DNA of 64,000 bases, from NCBI GenBank assembly GCA_902799955.1, contig CADCCQ010000003.1, positions 1-64,000 of the forward strand. Reading direction: 5' to 3'. This DNA is from an uncultured bacterium. Lineage in GTDB: Bacteria > Verrucomicrobiota > Kiritimatiellia > RFP12 > UBA1067. Below, in pieces: positions 22,777-31,464 of the stretch (the first letter of the stretch is position 1; each line of letters opens with the position of its first letter). The translations under genes were made by a program, and so were the position numbers. The notes under the pieces are model-generated. The model saw only the letters and a list, made by a program, of their open reading frames with translations. It ran no database searches and had not been told where the DNA came from.

Positions 22777-23625
22777 ATGGAAAGCACGAAGGAAGAAGAA
22801 ACGATCAATGAACTCAAGGCCGCGCTGGCGGAGCTTGAATCCGAGGAAGGGCTCGAGATGTTCGTGGAAGGGCACGGGCTCCAGAGCCGCTACTTCGCAT
22901 TCTCGTGGCAGTCGGACGGACTGGAGATCGAATACAGCCTGCCGTATGCGCGGGTTCTGTCCGACGAGGGGGAGCAGAAGCTGGATGCCGCGCGGATCGG
23001 CGCGGCGATTCGCCTGGCCATCCTGCTGCTCGCGTCGTCGTCCGGCGGGGCGCTGCTCCACGACGGAGAGACGAAGGACCTGGGCCCGATCTGCGACCTC
23101 GTCGACGCGGACCCCTCCGCCCGCCACGTGTTCCTCGTGACCCACGGGCCGTTCACCACGTTCCCGGCCAACGCCCACTCGTTCCGCTGGCGGCTGGGCG
23201 GCGACAGGAAGTGCGAGGCGTCCCGCCCGCGCCTATACGAGACGCTCTCCCGCCGACGCGCCGTCGTCCTCTCCGGCCACACCCACGCGACCTGCTTCTA
23301 CCGGCACGAGAACAAGTTCGGCGGATTCGCCGAGTTCACCGTTAACTCCGTGTGGAAGGCGCCCGAGCTCGCCACCGCGACGCCGGAGAGGTCCGGGGCG
23401 GCCGACTACCGCGCCGCGCCGGAGCCGGGCCTCTCCAAGGGGCGCGTCGACGACCTGCGCGCGGAGGTGGAGTTCTTCCGCCCAGGCGTCAGGGAATACT
23501 TCTTCGGCAACGGCGCGGGGCACTACCGCCTCGACGTCTCCGGCGGCAATGTGGCCCTGTCTTTCTACCCCGGCGACGCCAGGGCCCCGGCGCGCCGTTT
23601 TGATTTTTTCCCATTTTCCATTTGA
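22777..23625 (+). CDS. Chimeric protein with C-terminal half of a metallophosphoesterase
   Basis: 282 residues behind an AGAGGGA site. Residues from about 95 on look like the C-terminal half of a calcineurin-like phosphoesterase: FLVTHGPFTTF and the metal-binding GHTH motif in VVLSGHTHATCFYRHEN. The N-terminal metal motifs (DxH, GDxxD, GNHE) are absent. Residues 1-90 (acidic, ending in ARIGAAIRLAILLLASSS) belong to something else. The gene looks like an in-frame fusion after a deletion, and catalysis is doubtful. It has no operon partner before rpmH. Confidence 0.55.
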   Translation: MESTKEEETINELKAALAELESEEGLEMFVEGHGLQSRYFAFSWQSDGLEIEYSLPYARVLSDEGEQKLDAARIGAAIRLAILLLASSSGGALLHDGETKDLGPICDLVDADPSARHVFLVTHGPFTTFPANAHSFRWRLGGDRKCEASRPRLYETLSRRRAVVLSGHTHATCFYRHENKFGGFAEFTVNSVWKAPELATATPERSGAADYRAAPEPGLSKGRVDDLRAEVEFFRPGVREYFFGNGAGHYRLDVSGGNVALSFYPGDARAPARRFDFFPFSI

Positions 23626-23650
23626 AGTTTGCGTGTCGATATGGTAAAAT
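23622..23650 (+). promoter_or_regulatory. Promoter of the rpmH operon
   Basis: TTGAAG, 17-bp spacer, TAAAAT (23645-23650). It starts inside the last codons of the upstream gene; rpmH begins 41 nt later behind GAAAGGA. Confidence 0.65.
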
Positions 23651-23690
23651 ATCAGACTCAAAATTCTTCAAGTGAAAGGAAAACAGAAAA

Positions 23691-23828
23691 ATGAAGATGA
23701 CATGGCAGCCCTCTAAGATCAAGAGGAAGAGGAAGATCGGCTATCGCGCCCGCAGGGCGACGAAGGGCGGACGCAAGGTTCTGGCGGCGCGCCGCGCGAA
23801 GGGCAGGAAGCGCCTCACGCAGGTCTGA
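23691..23828 (+). CDS. rpmH: 50S ribosomal protein L34
   Basis: 45 residues, [20 protein letters not shown] then [20 protein letters not shown] and RLTQV. Size, basic composition and the [11 protein letters not shown] core match L34. It sits in the classic rpmH-rnpA-yidD-yidC order. No DnaA boxes or dnaA were seen nearby. Confidence 0.93.
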   Translation: MKMTWQPSKIKRKRKIGYRARRATKGGRKVLAARRAKGRKRLTQV

Positions 23829-23845
23829 CGCGGGACGGCGAGGCA

Positions 23846-24181
23846 ATGTCTGCGAGACTCCCCGGTCCGAAGTACAAAGCCGTCTTCGACCGGGGTCGTT
23901 CCGTAAAGGGGCGGCTCATGGCGGCATGGTTCCTCGCGGGGCCGGACGCCTCGGAGGCCGCCGGCGTCGTGGTGTCGAAACGCACGTTCCACGACGCGGT
24001 GGACCGCAACAGGGCCAAGCGGCTTATGCGCGAGGCGTACAGGCTCCTGCTGAAGGAGGGCTCAGCGCCGGAGCGCACGGAGTGGGTCTTCGTGGCCCGC
24101 GCCGCGATCGGCGGCAAGATGTGCGCCGACGTGAAGGAGGAAATGAAATGGCTCTTCTCTCGCGCATCGCGTCATCGGTGA
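23846..24181 (+). CDS. rnpA: Ribonuclease P protein component
   Basis: 111 residues. The RNR signature is present in VDRNRAKRLMREAYR, preceded by the VVVSKRTFHDAV strand. It binds RNase P RNA and the 5' leader of pre-tRNA. It starts 17 nt after rpmH and overlaps yidD by 34 nt. Confidence 0.92.
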   Translation: MSARLPGPKYKAVFDRGRSVKGRLMAAWFLAGPDASEAAGVVVSKRTFHDAVDRNRAKRLMREAYRLLLKEGSAPERTEWVFVARAAIGGKMCADVKEEMKWLFSRASRHR

Positions 24182-24432
24182 TAATCGCCCTGGTGCGCGC
24201 GTACCAGGTGACGCTGAGCCCGCTTTTCTCCGGCTGCTGCCGATTCGAGCCAAGCTGCTCGAACTACATGCTGGAGGCCGTGCGCACCCACGGCGCGGCG
24301 AAGGGGTTTCTCATAGGTCTTTGGCGTCTGTGCAGATGCCATCCGTTCGGGGGCCACGGGTACGATCCCGTCCCCGCGAAGGGCAAGTGGAAATGGACGC
24401 CTGACGAGGCGCAAGGAGGTCGGACATCATGA
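24148..24432 (+). CDS. yidD: Membrane protein insertion efficiency factor YidD
   Basis: 94 residues starting at the ATG behind GGAGG. YidD hallmarks: RAYQVTLSPLFSGCCRFEPS, CSNYMLEAVRTHGAAKGFLI, and CHPFGGHGYDPVP. It has an N-terminal amphipathic helix and conserved cysteines, and assists YidC. It overlaps rnpA and then yidC (ATGA). Confidence 0.93.
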   Translation: MALLSRIASSVIIALVRAYQVTLSPLFSGCCRFEPSCSNYMLEAVRTHGAAKGFLIGLWRLCRCHPFGGHGYDPVPAKGKWKWTPDEAQGGRTS

Positions 24433-26243
24433 ACAAGCAGGAGAAAATCATAAGCCTCATCCTGGGGCTGGCGCTCGCGTGGTGCCTCTACTCCACGATG
24501 GGCGCGAAGAGGGAGGTGCAGCAACAGCAGCCCGCCGCGCAGCAGCAGCCCGCCGCCGCGCCGGATGCGTCGTCCACCTCCAACACCGTCGCGAACGCGT
24601 CGGCCAACGCGGCGACGAACGTTGCCGCGCAGGCGCAGGCCGTGTCGAACGACGTCGCCAGGGTCGAGGCGCCGAAGCCCCCGGCCATCGAGCTCCACGA
24701 CACCTTTGTGACGATAAGCAACGCCGAGGAGGTCGTGACGTTCGCGGCGAACGAGCTCGGCGTGGGCATAGACAGGATCGAGCTCACGGGATATCCCACG
24801 CGCAACGACGCCATCTCCAAGGACAACCCGCCGGTGACGTTCGACTTCGGCCGCGAGCACCGCGCGCTCGCCATCGGCGGCTCGGTGGCGTCCGTCCCCG
24901 ACACCGCGAAGCCGGAGTTCCGCGCCGACTCCCCGACGAGCGTCGTCTATCGCACCTCGCGCATGGAGCGCAGGTTCACGCTTCTCGGCGACTACCGCAT
25001 CGGCGTCGAGGAGAAGTTCTCCGCCGGCGTCGCGGGGCAGGGAGCCAACACGCTCTCCGTCGGCGCGGTCGCGCTCGACAAGGGGCCCTCCGCCCCAGAG
25101 CTCTCCATCGACTCGTGCCTCGTCGCCAACGACAAGGGCAAGAGCGAGGTAGTGCACCACAGCGAGGACGACTCTCTCAAGGGCTTCCTCGCAAAGAACT
25201 CCGTCGGCGGCTGCGGCTGCGGATGCGGCGGCTCGCAGGGCCCCGGCACCTCCGCCCCCAGGTCCTTCGTCGAGGTGCCGCGCGACAGGCGCTGGGTCGC
25301 GCTCAAGAACAACTTCTTCGTTACCGCGCTCACGGGATGCGACCAGCCCAACGAGGGCTTCGTCGCCGGCGTCGAGCGCGACATGTCGTCCGCCGCCTAC
25401 CGCCCGGGCCTCGTCTCCGCCGACCTCAGGTTCTCGTCGGTCCCCGAGCGCCGCGCCTACACTTTCTACGCCGGGCCCAAGAAGCAGTCGCTCCTGTGGG
25501 ACGACGGGATGAAGGACGTAATGGAGTTCGGAATGTGGAGCTGGCTCTGCTACCCGATGGTGTGGCTCCTCACCGTCTTCCACGCCGCCATCCCCAACTA
25601 CGGCGTCGCCATCATCCTGCTCACCATACTCGTGAGGCTGATCTTCTGGCCGCTCACGCGCAAGTCCACCGAGAGCATGAAGAAGATGCAGGAGATACAG
25701 CCCCTCCTGAAGGAGATACAGGCGAAGTACAAGGACAACCCGCAGAGGATGCAGCAGGAGACGTGGGCGCTCTACAAGGAGAAGAAGGTGAACCCGCTCT
25801 CCTCGTGCCTGCCGATGCTGATACAGATCCCCGTGTTCATCGCGCTCTTCCAGGTGCTGCGCTCCGCGGTCGAGCTCAGGTACGCCGGCTTCCTCTGGAT
25901 ATCCGACCTCTCCGAGCCCGAGAGGCTTTTCTCGTCGTGGTTCCCGTTCGGCGGGCTCAACATACTTCCGATCCTGATGGCGGCGACGATGTACCTCCAG
26001 AGCAAGCTCACGCCCTCGACGGGTGACAAGTCCCAGCAGAGGATGATGACGGTCTTCATGCCGCTGATGATGCTCGTCATGTTCTACGGCTTCGCGTCGG
26101 CGCTGTCGCTGTACTGGACGCTCTCGCAGGTCATCAGCATCCTCCAGATGTGGCTGATGAGGCGCAAGTCCGCGGCCGCCGCGCTCACGCCCGAGGTGAT
26201 CCCCCCGGAAACGCAGACGCGCCAGATGCGCCGCCATGGCTGA
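24429..26243 (+). CDS. yidC: Membrane protein insertase YidC
   Basis: 604 residues. N-terminal TM helix, Gln/Ala/Asn-rich linker (30-85), periplasmic P1 beta-sandwich domain (about 90-360) and the conserved five-helix 60KD_IMP/Oxa1 core from about 370. The core has GVAIILLTILVRLIFWPLT, with the hydrophilic-groove Arg, followed by the cytoplasmic KKMQEIQPLLKEIQAKYK coiled coil. A Gly/Cys stretch with five alternating cysteines, GGCGCGCGG, in the P1 region is unusual. It is coupled to yidD and to the downstream glycosyltransferase. Confidence 0.95.
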   Translation: MNKQEKIISLILGLALAWCLYSTMGAKREVQQQQPAAQQQPAAAPDASSTSNTVANASANAATNVAAQAQAVSNDVARVEAPKPPAIELHDTFVTISNAEEVVTFAANELGVGIDRIELTGYPTRNDAISKDNPPVTFDFGREHRALAIGGSVASVPDTAKPEFRADSPTSVVYRTSRMERRFTLLGDYRIGVEEKFSAGVAGQGANTLSVGAVALDKGPSAPELSIDSCLVANDKGKSEVVHHSEDDSLKGFLAKNSVGGCGCGCGGSQGPGTSAPRSFVEVPRDRRWVALKNNFFVTALTGCDQPNEGFVAGVERDMSSAAYRPGLVSADLRFSSVPERRAYTFYAGPKKQSLLWDDGMKDVMEFGMWSWLCYPMVWLLTVFHAAIPNYGVAIILLTILVRLIFWPLTRKSTESMKKMQEIQPLLKEIQAKYKDNPQRMQQETWALYKEKKVNPLSSCLPMLIQIPVFIALFQVLRSAVELRYAGFLWISDLSEPERLFSSWFPFGGLNILPILMAATMYLQSKLTPSTGDKSQQRMMTVFMPLMMLVMFYGFASALSLYWTLSQVISILQMWLMRRKSAAAALTPEVIPPETQTRQMRRHG

Positions 26244-27303
26244 CGCGCCGGGGAGCGTGCCCGTCAGCGTCGTCGTGCCTTGCCGCGATGTCGCGGGGCT
26301 TCTGCCGCGTTCGCTCGAAAGCGTGTTCGCCGCGCTCCCCGACGGATCCGAGGTGGTCGCCGTAGACGACGGCTCGACCGACGGCACCTACGAGGTGCTG
26401 GAGCGGTGGGCCGCGTCGCATGGCGCGCTGCGCGTCGTCCGCCAGCCGCACCGCGGCGTCTCCTCCGCGCGCAACCGCGCGCTCGACCTCTGCACGCGCG
26501 ACTTCGTTTTCTTCGTCGACCCAGACGACGCGGTGGAGCCCGACTACTTCGACGCGATGACCTCCGCCATGCTGCGCGAGCGCGCGGACTACTGCCTCGC
26601 GGGGTTCTTCATCCACGACGTGAATGGCGGGACTCGCGAATGGCTTCCGCGCGAAGAGTATTCGCTTTCGTCGAACGGCGAGATGCGCAGGCACTACCTC
26701 CCGAGGATCTTCGGCTACTCCTTCGACGACGTGCGCGCGTGGTACCGCGGCGAGCCGCTCTTCGCGCGGCGCGAGCTCGCGCAGGTCTGGCGCGCCGCGT
26801 TCCGTCGCGACGTCATCGAGCGCTTCCGCATCCGCTTCGACGAGACGATGGAGCTCAACGAGGACGCGCTGTTCAACGCAGAGTACCTCCTGCGCGCGAA
26901 CTCGATGACGACGGTGCGCCGGGCGCTCTACCATTCGTACGAGCGAAGCGACGGCGCGATGCGCTCGATACACGCGGACGCGGAGCGCCTCTGCCGCGCG
27001 AAGCTCGCGCAGCATCTCGCGAAGCGCAGGGTCGACGACGCGAACGGTGGTGCGCTCTATCCGCTCTACGCAGGCTCCTGCGTCCTCTCCGCGCTCGACA
27101 CGCTTTCGCTCGCGCTTCGCCTAAGGCTCTCCTTGCGCAAGTGTCTTTCCGCGCTGCGCGAGTACTTCTCCGACGACGTCGCGCGCCGCGCCCTCGCAGA
27201 GTTTCCGCTTTCGTGGCGCCGCCCGTTTGTCGCGTCGGCCGCGCTCCTGCTGCGCGCAATTTACGGCCGCCGCGCGCGGTCTTGCGGAGCTGATTCTCGG
27301 TGA
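26236..27303 (+). CDS. Family 2 glycosyltransferase
   Basis: 355 residues. GT-A fold start VPVSVVVPCRDVAGLLPRSL, nucleotide-binding VDDGSTDGT, GVSSARNRALD, and the DxD metal motif in VDPDDAVEPDYF. It transfers an activated sugar, acceptor unknown. It overlaps the yidC end by 8 bp, an uncommon partner for that operon, and may modify envelope glycans. The C-terminal third is helical and Arg-rich. Confidence 0.88.
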   Translation: MADAPGSVPVSVVVPCRDVAGLLPRSLESVFAALPDGSEVVAVDDGSTDGTYEVLERWAASHGALRVVRQPHRGVSSARNRALDLCTRDFVFFVDPDDAVEPDYFDAMTSAMLRERADYCLAGFFIHDVNGGTREWLPREEYSLSSNGEMRRHYLPRIFGYSFDDVRAWYRGEPLFARRELAQVWRAAFRRDVIERFRIRFDETMELNEDALFNAEYLLRANSMTTVRRALYHSYERSDGAMRSIHADAERLCRAKLAQHLAKRRVDDANGGALYPLYAGSCVLSALDTLSLALRLRLSLRKCLSALREYFSDDVARRALAEFPLSWRRPFVASAALLLRAIYGRRARSCGADSR

Positions 27304-27329
27304 CATTGAAAATTTTTTTAAATTCCCCC

Positions 27330-27358
27330 TTGAAAATTTAAATGAAATGCGTTATCAT
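27330..27358 (+). promoter_or_regulatory. Promoter of the histone-like gene
   Basis: TTGAAA, 17-bp spacer, TATCAT (27353-27358), in an AT-rich gap after the glycosyltransferase gene. Confidence 0.65.
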
Positions 27359-27430
27359 TTGTGCAAAGGCGCGGATGTTGCGTACCTTGTGGTGCGTGCC
27401 GACGTCTCATTAAAGAAAGGATCAAAAGAA

Positions 27431-27661
27431 ATGGCTACCACCAAGAAGGCATGCTGCGCCAAGAAGGCGTGCTGTGCGAAGAAGGCTGCGGCCCCTGCGA
27501 AGAAGGCCCCTGCCAAGAAGGTCGCTGTCAAGGCGGCTCCCGCCAAGAAGGCGGCTCCTGCCAAGAAGGCGGCTCCTGCGAAGGCGCCCGCTAAGAAGCC
27601 GGCCCCCGCTAAGAAGGCTCCTGCGAAGAAGGCGCCCGCGAAGAAGGCGGCCAAGAAGTAA
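27431..27661 (+). CDS. Lys/Ala/Pro-rich histone H1-like protein
   Basis: 76 residues made almost entirely of AAPAKK/APAKK repeats, as in histone H1 C-terminal tails and bacterial Hc1/AlgP-like proteins. The start carries two KKACCA units, giving four cysteines. Such tails bind DNA nonspecifically and compact the nucleoid. The gene is monocistronic with its own promoter, an AAAGGATC ribosome site and a strong terminator, so it is probably well expressed. Confidence 0.8.
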   Translation: MATTKKACCAKKACCAKKAAAPAKKAPAKKVAVKAAPAKKAAPAKKAAPAKAPAKKPAPAKKAPAKKAPAKKAAKK

Positions 27662-27698
27662 TTGTTTTGTACGATGCGGATCATGTCCGCACGCAGCC

Positions 27699-27736
27699 AA
27701 GGCGCGAACCTCCCCCGAGGTCGCGCCTCTTTTTTT
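27699..27736 (+). terminator. Rho-independent terminator
   Basis: Stem AGGCGCGAACCTC / GAGGTCGCGCCT with one bulged base and a CCC(C) loop, followed by CTTTTTTT. Confidence 0.85.
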
Positions 27737-27773
27737 CGCCGTGTCCCGCCGAGAAGTTTTTATATTCCACCCC

Positions 27774-27802
27774 TTGTGCGGATTTCGCGGAAATGCTATA
27801 AT
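27774..27802 (+). promoter_or_regulatory. Promoter of the 27843 gene
   Basis: TTGTGC, 17-bp spacer, TATAAT (27797-27802); the ATG is 40 nt on behind GAAAGGAAAGGA. Confidence 0.7.
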
Positions 27803-27842
27803 ATCACCTCATTCAACTTCACAGAAAGGAAAGGACACTAAC

Positions 27843-29000
27843 ATGAAGAAATCACTTCTCGCGTTCGCCGCCGTGGCGTGCGCACTCTCGGCAACCGCCG
27901 CACAGCCGGCGAAGGCGCCTGCGGCCAAGCCCGCCAAGGCCCCGGCGGCACAGCCCGCGAAGCCCGCGGCCCAGCAGGCGCAGGCCTGGGAGGACATCGG
28001 AGAGCTCCGTATCGCCTCGCAGAAGATAATGAAGCCGCAGATCGACCTGCTGGCGAAGTACGCTAAGTTTCCGCTTCTGCCCATGATCGTCCACGAGGGC
28101 CTCGGCGGATGCGAGTTCAGCCAGACGTTCGGCGCGCCCGGACAGGACGACGAGATCGGCTACAGGATATTCGCAAACGGCAACAAGGTGGAGGGCGTCC
28201 TCTGCTGGCCCGTCGCGCAGGGCGCGGACGCCTGGCGCAAGGCGAACCCCGGCAAGAAGAAGGTCGGCGACGCAGAGCCATTCTTCACCGCTGACGGACG
28301 CTACGCGTGCCTGGCCGAAACCGCCGACCTCGCGAAGCTGGCCGCCGGGAAGGACTTCGGCGCCGCCGGGAAGATCCAGAAGGGCCTTGTCTCCCTCGTG
28401 CTGCGCAACGAGAAGTTCTTCGACAACATCGAGCCGTTCATCAAGGATCAGGCGAAGGAAGTCGCGAAGGTGACCGGACAGAAGGTCGAGCTGCCGGCGT
28501 ACCACGACGCGGTCTGCGCCGTCGCGAAGGCCATCAAGTCCGCCGTCGCGAAGGTCGGCGTCTCCAAGAACGGGCTCGACATCCGCATGCACCTGACGGC
28601 CAGGGACGGCGAGGCCGCCAAGAAGACGCTCTTCGAGCAGACGGCGAAGATCCCCGCGTGCCTCAAGGAGTTCCCCACGAGCGCCAAGGAAGCCGGGGCG
28701 GAGGTGCTGCTCGAGTTCGAGAACGGCAAGGCCAAGGAAGGGAAGGGCACGGATGTGCTGAAGGCGGAGCTCCAGAAGGTGATTCCGGAATACGCATCCG
28801 CCAAGGATCCGGCGTTCGCCGTCAAGATCGGGCTGACGCCGACAGAGGACGCCAAGCCCGTCGGCCACGTCTGGCTCTTCTGCTGGCGCAAGGACAACGG
28901 GTTCCACGCGCTCGTGCGCATCCCCGCCTCCGACCTCGCTGCGATTGCCGCCGGCATGATGCAGATGCAGATGGATCCCACGGGAGGAGATCCGCAGTGA
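27843..29000 (+). CDS. Secreted protein of unknown function
   Basis: 385 residues. Signal peptide MKKSLLAFAAVACALSATAA, then an Ala/Pro/Lys linker (about 20-48), then a globular alpha/beta region without a domain I recognise (GLGGCEFSQTFGAPGQDDEI, GVLCWPVAQGADAW, GHVWLFCWRKDNGFHALVRI). It is coupled by GTGA to the Tsp/Prc protease gene, so it may be a partner or substrate of that protease; this is inference from position only. Confidence 0.7.
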   Translation: MKKSLLAFAAVACALSATAAQPAKAPAAKPAKAPAAQPAKPAAQQAQAWEDIGELRIASQKIMKPQIDLLAKYAKFPLLPMIVHEGLGGCEFSQTFGAPGQDDEIGYRIFANGNKVEGVLCWPVAQGADAWRKANPGKKKVGDAEPFFTADGRYACLAETADLAKLAAGKDFGAAGKIQKGLVSLVLRNEKFFDNIEPFIKDQAKEVAKVTGQKVELPAYHDAVCAVAKAIKSAVAKVGVSKNGLDIRMHLTARDGEAAKKTLFEQTAKIPACLKEFPTSAKEAGAEVLLEFENGKAKEGKGTDVLKAELQKVIPEYASAKDPAFAVKIGLTPTEDAKPVGHVWLFCWRKDNGFHALVRIPASDLAAIAAGMMQMQMDPTGGDPQ

Positions 29001-31018
29001 AGCGCCTGGCACTATGCGCGGCCGCCGCGTCGGCGGTCTGCGCCGCGTCCGCCGGCGACATGTCGAAGACGCCGGGGACGGTGTGCGACGTGCTCGAGCG
29101 CGCGCACGTCTCTCACAGGGCGCCGGACGACGTGATCTCGCGCCGCGCCTGGACGAACCTCGTCGAGTCGTGCGACCAGCAGCGACTGACGTTCCTCGCG
29201 TCCGACATCGAGCGCTTCGCGAAGCAGGAGACGTCGCTCGACGACATGTTCAAGAAGGGCGACTTCTCCTTCGCGCTGGACGTCCGCCGCACGTACCTGA
29301 AGCGCCTGGAGGCGCGGACGGCCTTCGCGACGAACTACCTCGCCAAGGCGTCGTTCGACTTCACCAAGAAGGGGAAGTGGCGCACGGACAGGAGCGACGC
29401 GCAGTGGCCTGCGACCGAGGCCGCCGCCGACCGCCTCTGGAGGGCGAAGCTCAAGAGCGCCACCCTCGACGCGTTCCTCGCGTGCGAGACGGGCGGCGTG
29501 AAGAACGCCGCGGCCAAGGTCTCGAAGAAGCTGGTCGCCGCGCTCGAGCGCGAACGCAGGCGCTCCGCGGGCGAGTCGACGAACGACTTCGTGTCGGCGA
29601 TCGTCTCGTCGTACGACGCCCACACCAACTACCTCTCGCCGGCGCTCAGCAACTCGCTCATGGGCGAGATGTCGCTCTCGATGTGCGGCATCGGCGCCGA
29701 GTGGATCCCGGAGGACGACAGGGGCATCCGCCTCAGGCGCGTCATCCCGGGCGGCCCGCTCGCGAAGGACGGCCGCATCGCCACAGGCGACCTGATCGTC
29801 GCGGTCTCCCCGAAGGCCGACGGGAAGTTCACCACCCTCGAGGGCGTCTCCGGGAATGAGGGCGCGGCGCTGTTCTTCGGCGAGAAGGGCGCCCCGATCA
29901 CGCTGAGGGTGGAGCACGCCGACGGACGCCGCGGCGACTACACGCTGAAGCGCGACAAGATCAACCTCGACAGCGAGGCGGCCTCGTCGTCGGTCGTCCC
30001 GTCGTCGGACAAGTCCGCGCCGAAGCTCGGCTACCTCAGGTTGCAGTCCTTCTACGTCTCCGCGCCTACCGGCAAGGACGACAAGCCGCGGTCAAGCTGC
30101 GAGGACATGGCCGAGAGGCTCCGCGAGCTCGCGAAGGCGAAGGTCGACGGAGTCCTCCTCGACCTGCGCGGGAACGGCGGCGGCTCGCTCCACGACGCGG
30201 TCAGGATCATCGGGCTCTTCGTGCGCAGCGGCCCGGCGGTGCAGCTGACGACCGCCGCCGGCACCGTCCCGGTCGACGTCGTCCCCGACGAGACCGTCTG
30301 CGACACGCCCGTCGTGGTGCTGGTCGACGGCCTGAGCGCCAGCGCCTCGGAGCTCGTCTCCGGGACGCTCCAGGACCTCGGCCGCGCAGTCATCGCGGGC
30401 GACGTCCAGACCGTCGGCAAGGGCACAGCCCAGACATCCGTCGACTTGGCGGAGACGGAAAACGGCGGCGAGGGAACGATCCTCGTGACCAACGGCAAGT
30501 TCTACCGCGTCACCGGCTCCTCCACGCAGTTCAAGGGCGTCGCGTCCGACATCATCCTGCCGTCCGCCTCCCCGGATAGCATCCGCGAGGAGGACCTCGA
30601 CTATCCGCTGCCGTGGGACGAGATCGCCAGGGCGCCGCACGAGAAGGCGTGGGACCTCGACAAGTTCATCCCCGAGCTTCGCAAGGCGTCCGAGGAGCGC
30701 CGCGCGAAGAGCAAGGTCTGGAAGAAGCACGCGCGCATGATCCGCCTCGCCGAGAAGTGCAAGAAGCGCAAGGCGAAGTCCCTCGAGATCAACACGAGGC
30801 GGAAGCAGCTCGCCGAGGAGAAGACCCTGAGGGAGAATGCCCTGCGTCGTTCGGACTACGGCTTCAAGCCCGCGAAGCGCAAGGCCGACCCGGTGCTCGA
30901 CGAGGGGCTGAACATCCTCGCCGACCTGGTCCGCCTCAACGGCGGACGGAAGCTCCCGGCCGTGAAGGTGCAGGCCGCGCCGGCGAGCGACGTCCTCTTC
31001 GACTCGCTCGACGACTGA
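28997..31018 (+). CDS. Carboxy-terminal processing protease (Tsp/Prc, S41)
   Basis: 673 residues from a GTG that overlaps the upstream stop. Signal peptide (KRLALCAAAASAVCAASA), N-terminal helical Tsp domain, PDZ domain (about 220-320), then the S41 protease with LLDLRGNGGG, catalytic Ser449 in LSASASE and Lys475 in TVGKGTAQ. A basic C-terminal DUF3340-like region follows. It degrades or trims periplasmic proteins from the C-terminus. Slightly shorter than E. coli Prc. Confidence 0.9.
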   Translation: MKRLALCAAAASAVCAASAGDMSKTPGTVCDVLERAHVSHRAPDDVISRRAWTNLVESCDQQRLTFLASDIERFAKQETSLDDMFKKGDFSFALDVRRTYLKRLEARTAFATNYLAKASFDFTKKGKWRTDRSDAQWPATEAAADRLWRAKLKSATLDAFLACETGGVKNAAAKVSKKLVAALERERRRSAGESTNDFVSAIVSSYDAHTNYLSPALSNSLMGEMSLSMCGIGAEWIPEDDRGIRLRRVIPGGPLAKDGRIATGDLIVAVSPKADGKFTTLEGVSGNEGAALFFGEKGAPITLRVEHADGRRGDYTLKRDKINLDSEAASSSVVPSSDKSAPKLGYLRLQSFYVSAPTGKDDKPRSSCEDMAERLRELAKAKVDGVLLDLRGNGGGSLHDAVRIIGLFVRSGPAVQLTTAAGTVPVDVVPDETVCDTPVVVLVDGLSASASELVSGTLQDLGRAVIAGDVQTVGKGTAQTSVDLAETENGGEGTILVTNGKFYRVTGSSTQFKGVASDIILPSASPDSIREEDLDYPLPWDEIARAPHEKAWDLDKFIPELRKASEERRAKSKVWKKHARMIRLAEKCKKRKAKSLEINTRRKQLAEEKTLRENALRRSDYGFKPAKRKADPVLDEGLNILADLVRLNGGRKLPAVKVQAAPASDVLFDSLDD

Positions 31019-31096
31019 CCTGCCTACAAGCCTCGCCGGCCTCGATTCGCTTCGGGGCCGGCGACGGCTAGAACGAAAGAACACATAGATCTGAAA

Positions 31097-31369
31097 ATGA
31101 AGAAAGTTATCATAACTGTCATAGGCAAGGACACCGTGGGAATCATCGCAAAGGTGTCCGGCTATCTCGCAAAGGCGAACGTCAACATACTCGACATAAG
31201 CCAGACTGTCGTGCAGGACTACTTCACGATGATGATGATCGTGGACGGCGCGAAATCCACCAAGTCGTTCGACAGGATGAGCGCGGACCTCGCCAAGGCG
31301 GGCCTGGGCATGGGGCTTACCATCCGCTGCCAGAAGTCCGAGATCTTCGAGAAGATGCACAGGGTGTAG
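31097..31369 (+). CDS. ACT-domain protein (UPF0237)
   Basis: 90 residues forming one ACT domain: MKKVIITVIGKDTVGIIAKV, then ANVNILDISQTV. ACT domains bind amino acids or other small ligands. The pairing with a following PFL-family gene is the usual arrangement, so the two probably act together, though the role is not established. Confidence 0.88.
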   Translation: MKKVIITVIGKDTVGIIAKVSGYLAKANVNILDISQTVVQDYFTMMMIVDGAKSTKSFDRMSADLAKAGLGMGLTIRCQKSEIFEKMHRV

Positions 31370-31412
31370 ATGTAGAGTGTAAAATGTAGAGTGTAAAGTG
31401 TAAAATGATTTA
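31370..31412. repeat. TTTACACT-type repeat island (complementary orientation)
   Basis: GTGTAAAATGTAGAGTGTAAAG units fill most of the gap between the ACT gene and the PFL gene and directly follow the ACT gene stop. Confidence 0.7.
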
Positions 31413-31464
31413 AGGTGAAGAGTGTGATGTTTGAAGTTGAAGGCGGGAAAGGCGAGGCAACGAG

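Noticed and set aside
23600..23700. Chromosome origin next to rpmH
   Set aside because: No dnaA, no DnaA-box cluster and no AT-rich unwinding region beyond the promoter were seen.
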